From: JANJUB01 sp964586225
GTDB lineage: Bacteria > Armatimonadota > Fimbriimonadia > Fimbriimonadales > Fimbriimonadaceae
Length of the DNA stretch: 64,000 nt
Direction of reading: 5' to 3'
NCBI GenBank assembly: GCA_964586225.1
Contig: CAZPHD010000008.1
Coordinates: 1-64,000, forward strand
Shown in pieces: positions 16,760 through 23,894 of the stretch. Each line of letters starts with the position of its first letter. The stretch's first letter is position 1. The position numbers were made by a program, and so were the translations under genes. The notes beneath the pieces were generated by a model, which saw only the letters and a list, made by a program, of their open reading frames with translations, searched no databases and was not told the DNA's origin.

Positions 16760-17737
16760 CTAGTGGCGCGTCGGGCGCATCGCCACCCCGTCGGGGCTCT
16801 TCTGCACCTCGATCCGCGTGAGCGTCTCGCCCGTGTTCAAATCCACCAGCACCACCGAGTTGTCATTCCGAATCGTCACCAAAGCATGCTGGTTGTCGGC
16901 GTGGGCCCAAACGCCGGCCGGTGAGGGGTTCGGAATCGTCACCTTGTCACCGCCAACCTTGATCCGCCGCGTGATCTCCATCTTCTCAACATCGCACACC
17001 ACCAGTTCACCCGACATCGCGTGCGGAATCAGCGCCCATTTCCCGTTCGGGGTGAACTGCACGCGGTAAGGAAAGCCCTTCGAGTCCAACTTCTTTACCA
17101 CCTTGCGGGTGGTCATGTCCAGGATCGAAATCGTATGCTCGGCGCGGTTCCCCGCCCAAATCGTCTTGCCGTTCGGCGCGATGCCGACGCCCTCGCACTC
17201 CTTGCCCGTGGACACGGTCTCCAACTTCTCGCCGGACTTGAAATCAAAGATCGTCACACCGCCGCCACCCATGTTTGAACTCACCAGCCGGTTCACGCCG
17301 AGGTTCAACGACAACATATGCGAGCCCGCCTGGCCGGTGATGTACTCGCGCTCGATCTTGCCCGACTCGACATCCACCAAGAGCAGCCGCTGGTTCTTCT
17401 CGTCGCTGCAAACGACCTTCTGATCATCGACCCACTCCACGCCGTGAGGCATGGCCTGCTTGTCGAGTTCAATGCGCTTAACTTCCTTCTTGGTATCCAG
17501 ATCGAGCACGCTGAGCGACGATCCGGGGCCGACGCCCTGCTTGAAGTAGTTGGTGACAACCGCGCGCTTGCCATCCGGCGACACGGCTGACTCGTGCGGA
17601 CCGTTTCCCACCGGCACGTGAACCGCCGTGCTCGTCGCCAAGTCGATGATCGTCGCCGAGTCGGACTGCTGATTGACGATGACGGCGAGACCCGTGGGCT
17701 TGGCGACAAGTGCAAAGAAAACTACAGCAGCGATCAT
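16760..17737 (-). CDS. Secreted YVTN-type beta-propeller protein
   Basis: 325 residues with a signal peptide (to about VAKPTG) and about seven repeats of the 40-residue YVTN class: pairs such as V-A-V-S-P-D-G-K-R-A-V-V-T-N-Y, G-I-A-P-N-G-K-T-I-W-A-G-N and V-L-D-L-D-T-K-K-E-V alternate through the protein. These proteins form extracytoplasmic propellers that scaffold binding; the ligand cannot be predicted. It faces the gluQ gene, leaving about 57 bases for two divergent promoters. Confidence 0.85.
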   Translation of the reverse strand: MIAAVVFFALVAKPTGLAVIVNQQSDSATIIDLATSTAVHVPVGNGPHESAVSPDGKRAVVTNYFKQGVGPGSSLSVLDLDTKKEVKRIELDKQAMPHGVEWVDDQKVVCSDEKNQRLLLVDVESGKIEREYITGQAGSHMLSLNLGVNRLVSSNMGGGGVTIFDFKSGEKLETVSTGKECEGVGIAPNGKTIWAGNRAEHTISILDMTTRKVVKKLDSKGFPYRVQFTPNGKWALIPHAMSGELVVCDVEKMEITRRIKVGGDKVTIPNPSPAGVWAHADNQHALVTIRNDNSVVLVDLNTGETLTRIEVQKSPDGVAMRPTRH

Positions 17738-17783
17738 GTAGCTAGTACGGGTCGTGGCATGGAGAAGATTCCCGATCGCGGTC

Positions 17784-17789
17784 TACACT
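17784..17789 (+). promoter_or_regulatory. -10 element of predicted leaderless gluQ
   Basis: TACACT ends 5 nt before the gluQ ATG at 17795. Confidence 0.45.
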
Positions 17790-17794
17790 GTTGC

Positions 17795-18604
17795 ATGGAC
17801 GTTGTGCGATTCGCCCCGAGCCCCACCGGCTGGTTGCACCTCGGCCATGCCTATTCGGCCTGGTTTACGGACTGCGCCAAGGGTCAGGGCGGAACATTCC
17901 TCCTCCGTCTCGAAGACATCGACACCGCTCGGGTTCGGCCGGAATACGTACAGGGCATTTTCGGCGATCTGGATTGGCTTGGTCTAACCTGGCCCGAACC
18001 GGTCTTGCGCCAGTCTGAGCGATTGCCTGCCTATGCGGAAGCCCTCGAAGCGCTGCGTCCCTGGCTCTACCGGTGCTTCTGCTCCCGGAAGGACATTGCG
18101 GCGGCGGAAACCGCGCCTCACGGCCCCGGCGAGCACTATCCCGGCACGTGTCGCGCGCTCCGCGATTCGCAGGCGAGGGCGGACGCGGGCGAGCCTTTCG
18201 GATGGCGACTCGACACGGCCCGCGCAATCGACGTCACGGGTCCGCTGAAGTGGTTCGAAGACGAGGTTGAGCATTCTGTTCCCGCGCTCGGCGACCCGAT
18301 CCTCGCGCGGCGCGATCATCTGGCGAGCTACCACCTGTGCTGTGTGGTGGACGATGCGTATCAGGGCGTAACCCTGGTCACGCGAGGCGACGACCTGCGC
18401 CCGGCGACTCACATCCACCGATTGCTTCAGGCGCTCTTGGGCCTTCCCACGCCCCGATACCGCCATCACGGGCTCGTCCTTGACGAACACGGGAAGCGAC
18501 TGGCCAAGGGCGATGGGGCTACCAGCTTGCGAGAACTCCGAGCCCGCGGGTTATCGCCCGGCGATGTGCTCAGCATGGCCCAGGGTGCTCTTCGGCGCAC
18601 CTAG
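17795..18604 (+). CDS. gluQ: Glutamyl-Q tRNA(Asp) synthetase
   Basis: 269 residues: a GluRS catalytic core without an anticodon-binding domain. It activates glutamate and transfers it to queuosine-34 of tRNA-Asp. The HIGH signature is P-S-P-T-G-W-L-H-L-G-H near the N-terminus and the KMSKS equivalent is K-R-L-A-K-G-D near residue 235. The zinc site C-x-C ... Y-P-G-T-C (about 91-126) is typical of GluQ. A longer frame upstream (from 17594) is rejected because family alignment starts at M-D-V-V-R-F-A-P-S-P-T-G. No queuosine synthesis genes are nearby. The stop overlaps the convergent methyltransferase by four bases. Confidence 0.95.
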   Translation: MDVVRFAPSPTGWLHLGHAYSAWFTDCAKGQGGTFLLRLEDIDTARVRPEYVQGIFGDLDWLGLTWPEPVLRQSERLPAYAEALEALRPWLYRCFCSRKDIAAAETAPHGPGEHYPGTCRALRDSQARADAGEPFGWRLDTARAIDVTGPLKWFEDEVEHSVPALGDPILARRDHLASYHLCCVVDDAYQGVTLVTRGDDLRPATHIHRLLQALLGLPTPRYRHHGLVLDEHGKRLAKGDGATSLRELRARGLSPGDVLSMAQGALRRT

Positions 18605-19401
18605 CGCCTTGAGCCGGTCGCGACTACGAGGTCGCCGAGGCAGGATTGGAGGGAGTCGACGTTGAAGTGCGTTCCGAACAACGCGGCGACCTCATCCTTT
18701 GTGAAGCGGTAGGCCGAGATGCCGCCGGCATGCGTGAGTTCCTTCTGACGTCGCCACGGCTTACCCCACTCGTAGAGCGAGGCGATCAGGCGAGCATCGG
18801 GCGTCAGTGCTCGGGCCAGATTCTCGACGGCCTCCGCGCGGGCCTCGGGCGTTGGAAGATGCTGGAGGACTTGCGCAGTGAGGAGCAGGTCGGCAACACC
18901 GGGCCGAATCGGGATCGACAGGATGTCGGCCTGAACGACCAACACACGGGTGTGGACGTTTCGCTTGCGAAGCTTCTCATGGCACAGCCGTAGCGACATC
19001 ACACTCCGATCGGCGGCGATGACCCGCTGGCAGACTTGCGCCATGGGGCGAGTGAGCCGACCCGTGCCGCAGCCGGCATCAAGGCCGACACGACTACTGA
19101 CCTGGCGAAGGTGTTGCCGCATCAGCCGACCTTCGGACCACGAAGGCACGTTCACGCCGACGATCGTGTCATAGAGCTTCGCTTGTTTATCGCGGACGCG
19201 CTGCTCTTCGAGGATCCGCTGGTCGGTCTCGCGATCCTTGTCTTCGTCGCGGGTGATGAGGATGCCGTCGCGGTACGGGAAGCTGTTCTTGCAGGTGACG
19301 CAGACGGCGGCCGCGTCATCATCGCGGGGTGCAAGTTCGCCTCCGCAAAGACAAACGATGAGATCGCCAAAGTTTGCGAGCATCCACCGTGCGCCTCTCA
19401 T
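18601..19401 (-). CDS. Class I SAM methyltransferase with N-terminal zinc ribbon
   Basis: 266 residues. Residues 17-37 form a C-x-C...C-x-x-C ribbon like Trm112 or YcaR proteins. A helical charged linker follows, then a Rossmann methyltransferase domain with motif I D-A-G-C-G-T-G (108-114), A-A-D-R-S (motif II) and a V-L-Q-H-L-P motif typical of methyltransferase 11/25 families. The substrate is unknown; proteins of this architecture often modify tRNA, quinones or polyketide-like metabolites. An internal ATG at codon 7 is an alternative start. A palindromic repeat lies directly upstream. Confidence 0.85.
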   Translation of the reverse strand: MRGARWMLANFGDLIVCLCGGELAPRDDDAAAVCVTCKNSFPYRDGILITRDEDKDRETDQRILEEQRVRDKQAKLYDTIVGVNVPSWSEGRLMRQHLRQVSSRVGLDAGCGTGRLTRPMAQVCQRVIAADRSVMSLRLCHEKLRKRNVHTRVLVVQADILSIPIRPGVADLLLTAQVLQHLPTPEARAEAVENLARALTPDARLIASLYEWGKPWRRQKELTHAGGISAYRFTKDEVAALFGTHFNVDSLQSCLGDLVVATGSRR

Positions 19402-19429
19402 GCCGCCGCGAGTTTTACCTCGTACGAGC

Positions 19430-19495
19430 AGGGCGGGCGATGCTCTGTCATCGCCAAAGGCTTGGTAGCGGCGGAGCGCAACCCTCCCGGGGATG
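19430..19495 (+). repeat. Two-hairpin intergenic repeat, copy 1
   Basis: About 62 bases: hairpin GGCGATG-CTCTGT-CATCGCC, then a second hairpin GGTAGCG...CGCAACC, ending CAACCCTCCC. A directly repeated copy lies at 20025-20087, and the two flank the gene at 19515. Confidence 0.85.
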
Positions 19496-19514
19496 CACTC
19501 GGTAAAACGTGGTG

Positions 19515-20021
19515 ATGCCGCTCTACCTACCGTTCCTGTCCAGCCAGCCCAAGGTGCGCATCACTTCGGAGCTCATCGAGGTCGGTCCGTCCGTGACTCA
19601 GATGATCCGAAACCTCGGCATTGGCGATGCACGGCTTCTGGTCGACAGTAAGGCGCGGAGGCTGGTGGTGGTTCGGCGAAGTTTCTGGTTCTTCCGGAGT
19701 CGCCGTATCTTGGCATTCGACCGCATTGAGCACATCACGTATGAATGCGAGACGCTTGGCGAAGGGCTGGGCTACGTCACCGGAGAATCTGGAGGGCACG
19801 AGACGTTCGCGATCGGAGTGCGGCTCAAGTCCGGCGAGAAGGTGCCGCTGATTGAGCTGTCGGGGGACGCGCCCGAGATTCAGCAGACGTTCACGCTACC
19901 CGGCGAGCGCATCCGGGCCAGGGTGGACGAGGCGCTTGACCTCGCGGGGACGCAACAGGAGGACTCGCTCGAGTTGGTGGACTTGTTGCAAGCCCGAATC
20001 GGCGTCCCGCACGGACACTAA
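19515..20021 (+). CDS. Hypothetical cytosolic protein
   Basis: 168 residues from the ATG; two in-frame GTG codons directly before it are alternatives. No family is recognised. The protein has an N-terminal hydrophobic patch (P-L-Y-L-P-F-L), a beta-rich centre with a basic V-V-V-R-R-S-F-W-F-F-R-S-R-R turn leading into F-D-R-I-E-H-I-T-Y, which resembles a PH-like/YcxB-type strand order, and an acidic helical C-terminus (S-L-E-L-V-D-L-L-Q-A-R-I). It lies between two direct copies of a two-hairpin repeat, like a small cassette. Confidence 0.6.
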   Translation: MPLYLPFLSSQPKVRITSELIEVGPSVTQMIRNLGIGDARLLVDSKARRLVVVRRSFWFFRSRRILAFDRIEHITYECETLGEGLGYVTGESGGHETFAIGVRLKSGEKVPLIELSGDAPEIQQTFTLPGERIRARVDEALDLAGTQQEDSLELVDLLQARIGVPHGH

Positions 20022-20024
20022 GCT

Positions 20025-20087
20025 TGGGAGGGCGATGCTCCGTCATCGCCAAAGACCTGGTTGCGACCGAGCGCAACCCTCCCTATC
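20025..20087 (+). repeat. Two-hairpin intergenic repeat, copy 2
   Basis: GGGAGGGCGATG-CTCCGT-CATCGCC, then GGTTGCG-ACCGAG-CGCAACC and CTCCC: two perfect 7-bp stems with 6-nt loops. High identity to 19430-19495 in the same orientation. Confidence 0.88.
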
Positions 20088-20319
20088 GACCCGAGCGACG
20101 AACAAGCTCCACTAGGTCGCACACGGTGCGCAGGCTGCCGTCGGTCACTTCACCCAAGCCGAAGTCTTCTTCTAGACCCGTCATGAGTTCGACGAAGTCA
20201 AGCGAGTCCTCAACGTAGTTCCGTGAGCAAATCATGGTCGATCTTATGAACAGGTGTCCACTCGCCTCGGCGAGCCGCCGGACGACCACTTGGTGAGCCC
20301 AATCTTCGAACATCGTCAC
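20083..20319 (-). CDS. Stand-alone acyl/peptidyl carrier protein
   Basis: 78 residues with the carrier-protein hallmark N-Y-V-E-D-S-L-D-F-V-E-L; S39 is the expected phosphopantetheine attachment site. Helix II (V-E-L-M-T-G-L-E-E-D-F-G) and the C-terminal L-V-E-L-V-R-R helix are typical. It differs from the standard AcpP, which has a more acidic N-terminus and D-S-L-D-T-V; this one is basic and Cys-containing before the site. Its ATG overlaps the stop of the CysK-like gene, so the two are coupled. That pairing points to a specialised pathway rather than bulk fatty-acid synthesis. No synthase module is visible in the window. Confidence 0.75.
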   Translation of the reverse strand: MTMFEDWAHQVVVRRLAEASGHLFIRSTMICSRNYVEDSLDFVELMTGLEEDFGLGEVTDGSLRTVCDLVELVRRSGR

Positions 20320-21230
20320 CGCCGATACAGCTCCCCAGCCAAGTATCGCAGCCCCGAATCACACAGCACCGTCACGACCCGCTTGCCCGGGCCCAACTCT
20401 CGCGCGACGCGCAGCGCCGCCGTCACGTTCGAGCCCGTCGAATACCCGCCAAACAGCCCTTCTTCTGAAGCCAGGCGACGCGCCATCGCCGCCGCGTCTT
20501 CATCGGAGACGGCCGCGGTGCCATCCAGCAATGCCAAGTCCATCATCGGCGTTACGTAGCCCACGCCCGTACCCTCGATGCGATGCCCACCGGTGGGCTT
20601 CATGCCCGCCAACGGCTGGCTGTTCAGAGGCTCGACCGCAACGCAACGAGTTTCACCGCGAGACTTGAAGTGCCGCGAGTTGCCTACAAAGCACCCCGCC
20701 GTTCCAACCGCCATCACATACGCGTCGGGCACCTCGCCGAGCGACTCCACGACCTCCGCCGCCATGGCTGCGTAGGCACCGAGGGCATCGCGATTGTTGA
20801 ACTGGTCCACCCACACATAGCCGGGCCGCTCGCGAAGCTCGTCTACTCTGGCGAACATGCGATCGAACAAGTCCGGCGTGATCATCCGATCTTCGACTTC
20901 GAACAGGTCCAACTCCGCCCCAAACGCCCGCATCGTATCCAGCTTGCTGGCGTCGAACACGTTCGAGGACACGAAGTGGCTGCGGTAACCCAGCCGCGCG
21001 CAAACCATCGCCACCGCGCTGCCCGTGCTACCGCCGGTGTAGTCGACCATCGTGCCGCCCGGTTGCAGGGTGCCACGCTCGATCGCGCCCAGCACAATCG
21101 CGAGCGCCATCCGATCCTTCATGCTACCGGTGGGATTACCAGACTCGACCTTGACCCACACCTCGGCCATATCGGGCTCGACGATGCGCTGCAGCCGCAC
21201 GAGGGGCGTTTTCCCGATTCCGCTGACCAT
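20316..21230 (-). CDS. Cysteine synthase/cystathionine beta-synthase family PLP enzyme
   Basis: 304 residues, fold-type II PLP enzyme. K38 in P-T-G-S-M-K-D-R is the Schiff-base lysine; T-G-G-S-T-G-S is the phosphate/substrate loop and G-G-Y-S-T-G-S-N the C-terminal phosphate-binding loop. The family performs beta-replacement on O-acetylserine, O-phosphoserine or related substrates. The active-site loop Y-T-G-G-S-T-G-S differs from the common T-S-G-N-T-G of CysK (Gly-Ser for Asn), which suggests another substrate. It overlaps a carrier-protein gene, so an aminoacyl or 2,3-diaminopropionate-like product is possible; that is inference. Confidence 0.85.
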   Translation of the reverse strand: MVSGIGKTPLVRLQRIVEPDMAEVWVKVESGNPTGSMKDRMALAIVLGAIERGTLQPGGTMVDYTGGSTGSAVAMVCARLGYRSHFVSSNVFDASKLDTMRAFGAELDLFEVEDRMITPDLFDRMFARVDELRERPGYVWVDQFNNRDALGAYAAMAAEVVESLGEVPDAYVMAVGTAGCFVGNSRHFKSRGETRCVAVEPLNSQPLAGMKPTGGHRIEGTGVGYVTPMMDLALLDGTAAVSDEDAAAMARRLASEEGLFGGYSTGSNVTAALRVARELGPGKRVVTVLCDSGLRYLAGELYRR

Positions 21231-21271
21231 GCGGCGATGCTACCCGTGGGAACCGAGCTGCCCTTCTCACG

Positions 21272-21277
21272 CATACT
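21272..21277 (+). promoter_or_regulatory. -10 element of a predicted leaderless gene
   Basis: CATACT ends 6 nt before the ATG of the PDZ-hydrolase at 21284. Confidence 0.45.
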
Positions 21278-21283
21278 AAGAAC

Positions 21284-22618
21284 ATGCAAAGAATTTTCCT
21301 TGCGGCGTTGTTCATGGCCGCGTCGTTCGGATTCGCCCAAGGGCTGCCCCGCAAGGCGGTGTTTGGCGCCCAACTTCTCGCGCCAACGGCTGAGCAGCGA
21401 ACCGCCGCGGGGCTCAAGGAGGGCGAAGGCATCGTCCTGGGCAACATCGTGGCTGGTCTGTCCGCCGAGAAGGCGGGATTGAAGACGGGCGACGTCCTGA
21501 TCAGCGTCGATGGCACCCCGGTCGGCACTCCGCAGAACGTCGTTCAGGCCCTCCGCCTTAAGACCGGCGGCGAGACCACCAAGCTCGTGGTCTTCCGGGC
21601 CGGCAAGCGCGAAGAGCTCACCATCACGATGGTCGAGCGGCCCAAGCAGAAGCCGGATGGATTTGATGTGATCTATGACGAAGTCGAGTCACTCGGCAAG
21701 CGCATCCGCGTCATCATCACCAAGCCGCAAACCCCCGGCAAGCACGCGACGGTGATGCTGATCGGTGGCATTGGCGCATACAGCGTGGATGGGGATTTTC
21801 CGAGCGTGGCCTACGGCAACATCATGGGGCCGATCGCGAAGGCAGGCTACGTGACGGTGCGGATCGACAAGCCGGGTTTGGGCGACAGCGAGGGCCCGAT
21901 CTACACCGAACTTCCCTTTTCGGTTGAGCTTGATGCCTACCGCCAGACCCTGAAGAAGCTTCCGAGCTACGACTTCATCAACTCCGACAAGATCAACATC
22001 TTCGGCCATAGCATGGGCGGCGCGTTCGGCCCGATTCTGGCCAGCGAGATCAAGCTGAACGGCGTGTGCGTCGGCGGCACCGTGTGCAAGAACTGGATCG
22101 AATACTTCGTGGAGAACACGCGTCGGCAGGCGCTTCTGGGTGGGATGTCGCACGCCGATGTGGGTGACTACATTCGGCGCGTGGCGGCGTTCCAGCACTA
22201 CCTGTTCTATGAAGGCAAGTCGCCTGAAGAGATCGCGAAGGCCCGCCCCGAACTCGCAGATACGGTGCGCAGCCAGGTGCCGGATGGTAAGACCTACAGC
22301 GGCGTCGGCCTGGGATTCTGGCAAGAGCTGTGCAAGATCAACTTCGAGGGCTACTGGAGCAAGGTCGACGCTCACGTCATGGCGTTCTGGGGCGAGAACG
22401 ACTTTATCGCGACTGAGGAAGACCATCCGATGATCGTTGGGATCGTGAACAAGAACCACCCCGGCAAGGCCGAGTATGTGAAGCTCCCCGAATCCGACCA
22501 CGGATTCTTCAAGACGACGTCGTTCCTCGACAGCTTGCAGAAGTGGGGCCGCCCGGGTAACCAGTTCAACCCGAACGTGGTGGACGCGATTTTGGCTTGG
22601 CTGAAGAAAGTGAACTAG
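21284..22618 (+). CDS. Secreted PDZ-alpha/beta-hydrolase fusion
   Basis: 444 residues. A signal peptide (to about GFAQG) is followed by a PDZ domain (about 25-115; G-I-V-L-G-N-I-V-A-G-L-S-A-E-K-A-G-L-K-T-G-D-V-L) and an alpha/beta-hydrolase domain (about 130-444). Catalytic residues by pattern are S243 (G-H-S-M-G-G), D373 (G-E-N-D-F) and H406 (S-D-H-G-F). The hydrolase resembles bacterial acyl-CoA thioesterase/dienelactone-type esterases. PDZ plus hydrolase on one secreted chain is uncommon; the PDZ probably docks the enzyme to a peptide or membrane target. It is divergent from the CysK-like gene. Confidence 0.88.
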   Translation: MQRIFLAALFMAASFGFAQGLPRKAVFGAQLLAPTAEQRTAAGLKEGEGIVLGNIVAGLSAEKAGLKTGDVLISVDGTPVGTPQNVVQALRLKTGGETTKLVVFRAGKREELTITMVERPKQKPDGFDVIYDEVESLGKRIRVIITKPQTPGKHATVMLIGGIGAYSVDGDFPSVAYGNIMGPIAKAGYVTVRIDKPGLGDSEGPIYTELPFSVELDAYRQTLKKLPSYDFINSDKINIFGHSMGGAFGPILASEIKLNGVCVGGTVCKNWIEYFVENTRRQALLGGMSHADVGDYIRRVAAFQHYLFYEGKSPEEIAKARPELADTVRSQVPDGKTYSGVGLGFWQELCKINFEGYWSKVDAHVMAFWGENDFIATEEDHPMIVGIVNKNHPGKAEYVKLPESDHGFFKTTSFLDSLQKWGRPGNQFNPNVVDAILAWLKKVN

Positions 22619-22655
22619 ACTTGTAGCGACATCCGGCTATTTTCTGAGGCGTGGT

Positions 22656-22661
22656 CATAAT
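22656..22661 (+). promoter_or_regulatory. -10 element of a predicted leaderless gene
   Basis: CATAAT ends 7 nt before the ATG at 22669; this spacing argues for that ATG rather than the GTG at 22651 or the ATG at 22660. Confidence 0.45.
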
Positions 22662-22668
22662 GCAGAGC

Positions 22669-23046
22669 ATGGCGGCCATCCTATGCAAGAAGCGCGTCTT
22701 AGTTTGCGATGGCGAACGCCACATTGTTAGGTTGGTCCAAGTAAACCTGGAGCGACAGGGTTATGAGGTCACTTGCGCCTTTGACTACAGAAGGGCACTT
22801 GACCTCTTGATGGCCACGGAGCCCCAGGACGGACGCCGATTTCACGTTGCTGTCATTGACGCCATGTTGCCTCACGGGGACGCCTACAGCTTGGTCGAGT
22901 GGATCAGGACCCACGAATCCATGAAAGACGCCTGGGTGGTCGTGACGGTGCCGAGTTCGGAAAGACGCAAAGTGTGGGAGGGGCGTCCGTGCCAGCCGAA
23001 CCTCTACATTTTGAAGCCCTTCAACCCCACCGACATGCTGCCCTAA
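22669..23046 (+). CDS. Lone response-regulator receiver domain protein
   Basis: About 125 residues forming one CheY-like domain: beta-1 R-V-L-V-C-D-G-E, phospho-acceptor Asp in V-A-V-I-D-A-M-L-P, beta-4 V-V-V-T-V-P and the conserved Lys in I-L-K-P-F. The usual acidic pair before the first helix is reduced to D-G, losing one magnesium-coordinating residue. There is no output domain and no adjacent kinase. It could act by protein contact like CheY or Spo0F, or be a phosphate-independent variant. The chain ends directly after beta-5 (K-P-F-N-P-T-D-M-L-P), a little shorter than a full receiver. Confidence 0.8.
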   Translation: MAAILCKKRVLVCDGERHIVRLVQVNLERQGYEVTCAFDYRRALDLLMATEPQDGRRFHVAVIDAMLPHGDAYSLVEWIRTHESMKDAWVVVTVPSSERRKVWEGRPCQPNLYILKPFNPTDMLP

Positions 23047-23121
23047 AGGGCAGTCAAAGCGGGCCGTGAAGGAATTGCTGGAGCTGCCACGGGAGTGCCG
23101 AAGACTCGCCAAACGGGAGCG

Positions 23122-23127
23122 TATAAT
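23122..23127 (+). promoter_or_regulatory. -10 element of predicted leaderless hicB-like gene
   Basis: A consensus TATAAT ends 8 nt before the ATG at 23136. Confidence 0.55.
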
Positions 23128-23135
23128 GAACTACG

Positions 23136-23336
23136 ATGCGCCAGTTCGATGTCGAATTGTATCCGGGCGAGGACGGCTTCTGGGTCGTTGAGTGCCCTTC
23201 TCTGCCCGGTTGTATCAGCCAGGGCCGTACTCAAGAGGAGGCGCTAGAGAACATCAAGGATGCGATCCTGGGATGTCTTGAGGTTCGCCAAGAGCTCGGC
23301 CTTTGGGAGTTCGAGGTACGGCATGCACATCAGTGA
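23136..23336 (+). CDS. HicB-like antitoxin domain protein
   Basis: 66 residues with the partial RNase-H fold of HicB antitoxins: D-V-E-L-Y-P-G-E-D-G-F-W-V-V-E-C-P-S-L-P-G-C-I-S-Q-G followed by T-Q-E-E-A-L-E-N-I-K-D-A-I. No HicA toxin gene follows; instead an unknown gene overlaps its 3' end by 14 bases. The C-terminal G-L-W-E-F-E-V-R-H-A-H-Q departs from the usual HicB tail and lacks a DNA-binding extension. It may be an orphan antitoxin or a decoy for the HicA encoded at 63014. Confidence 0.85.
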   Translation: MRQFDVELYPGEDGFWVVECPSLPGCISQGRTQEEALENIKDAILGCLEVRQELGLWEFEVRHAHQ

Positions 23337-23745
23337 TCGAATGAACACACGCATCTCGGTTCACGACAACACCATCCTCAGCTACGAAGTCAACGTCATT
23401 GGGCGAGTTATCCGGTTCAAGACACTGTCTATTACTGACCCGACTGAGCGGACAGACGTCGTCTTTGAGGGGGTCGAGTGCTACCGTTTCGAGTTTGACT
23501 GGAATGGACAATCCATCATCCACAGTTTCCAGCGCGTGCCCGCGCTTGAGATCTTCGACAGCTTAGAGTCAGAGCTGCCACGCACGCTCCCCTATGCTTG
23601 GCCCGGACTTTGGGCAAAGTCCAGGGAGAACGCTCAGGCGTACTTCGAGAGCGAGAACATCTCAGGTTGGTACCTCACGCCATGCCTCGGCCTGACGGGG
23701 TGGGTTCTTGCGCAATCCATGGAGTTCGTTGCGGTCGAGCAGTAG
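23323..23745 (+). CDS. Hypothetical protein coupled to HicB-like gene
   Basis: 140 residues from an ATG with GAGGT six bases upstream; an ATG at 23341 is the alternative. No family is recognised. It is a beta-rich, acidic, Trp/Phe-rich soluble domain with charged blocks (E-C-Y-R-F-E-F-D-W-N-G-Q-S) and an aromatic C-terminus (S-G-W-Y-L-T-P-C-L-G-L-T-G-W). Its overlap with the HicB-like gene suggests they are translated together. It has no similarity to HicA that I can see. Confidence 0.6.
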   Translation: MHISDRMNTRISVHDNTILSYEVNVIGRVIRFKTLSITDPTERTDVVFEGVECYRFEFDWNGQSIIHSFQRVPALEIFDSLESELPRTLPYAWPGLWAKSRENAQAYFESENISGWYLTPCLGLTGWVLAQSMEFVAVEQ

Positions 23746-23775
23746 ACGCCCCAAGATGTGAAGGTGCAGGGGCAA

Positions 23776-23821
23776 TCCCCACACCCCCCGGCCCCCTCTC
23801 CATCTAGGGGCGAGGGGAGTC
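23776..23821. repeat. C-rich palindromic repeat, intergenic copy
   Basis: CCCC-rich left part, then CCCCTC...GAGGGG hairpin and AGTC. It aligns with the element inserted in the aminotransferase gene at 62254-62297. Confidence 0.8.
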
Positions 23822-23823
23822 CG

Positions 23824-23887
23824 GAACCAACAAGCCAACTCACTAACAAGCCAACATGCCAACACGCCAACCCCCCAACGCGCCAAA
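23824..23887 (+). repeat. 8-bp tandem array NNGCCAAC
   Basis: Eight octamers in exact register: GAACCAAC, AAGCCAAC, TCACTAAC, AAGCCAAC, ATGCCAAC, ACGCCAAC, CCCCCAAC, GCGCCAAA. The array ends 7 nt before the ffh start codon. Confidence 0.92.
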
Positions 23888-23894
23888 ATAACCC

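Noticed and set aside
20083..20319. Housekeeping fatty-acid AcpP
   Set aside because: Sequence before the serine is basic and Cys-containing and no fab genes are adjacent; it overlaps a CysK-like gene instead.
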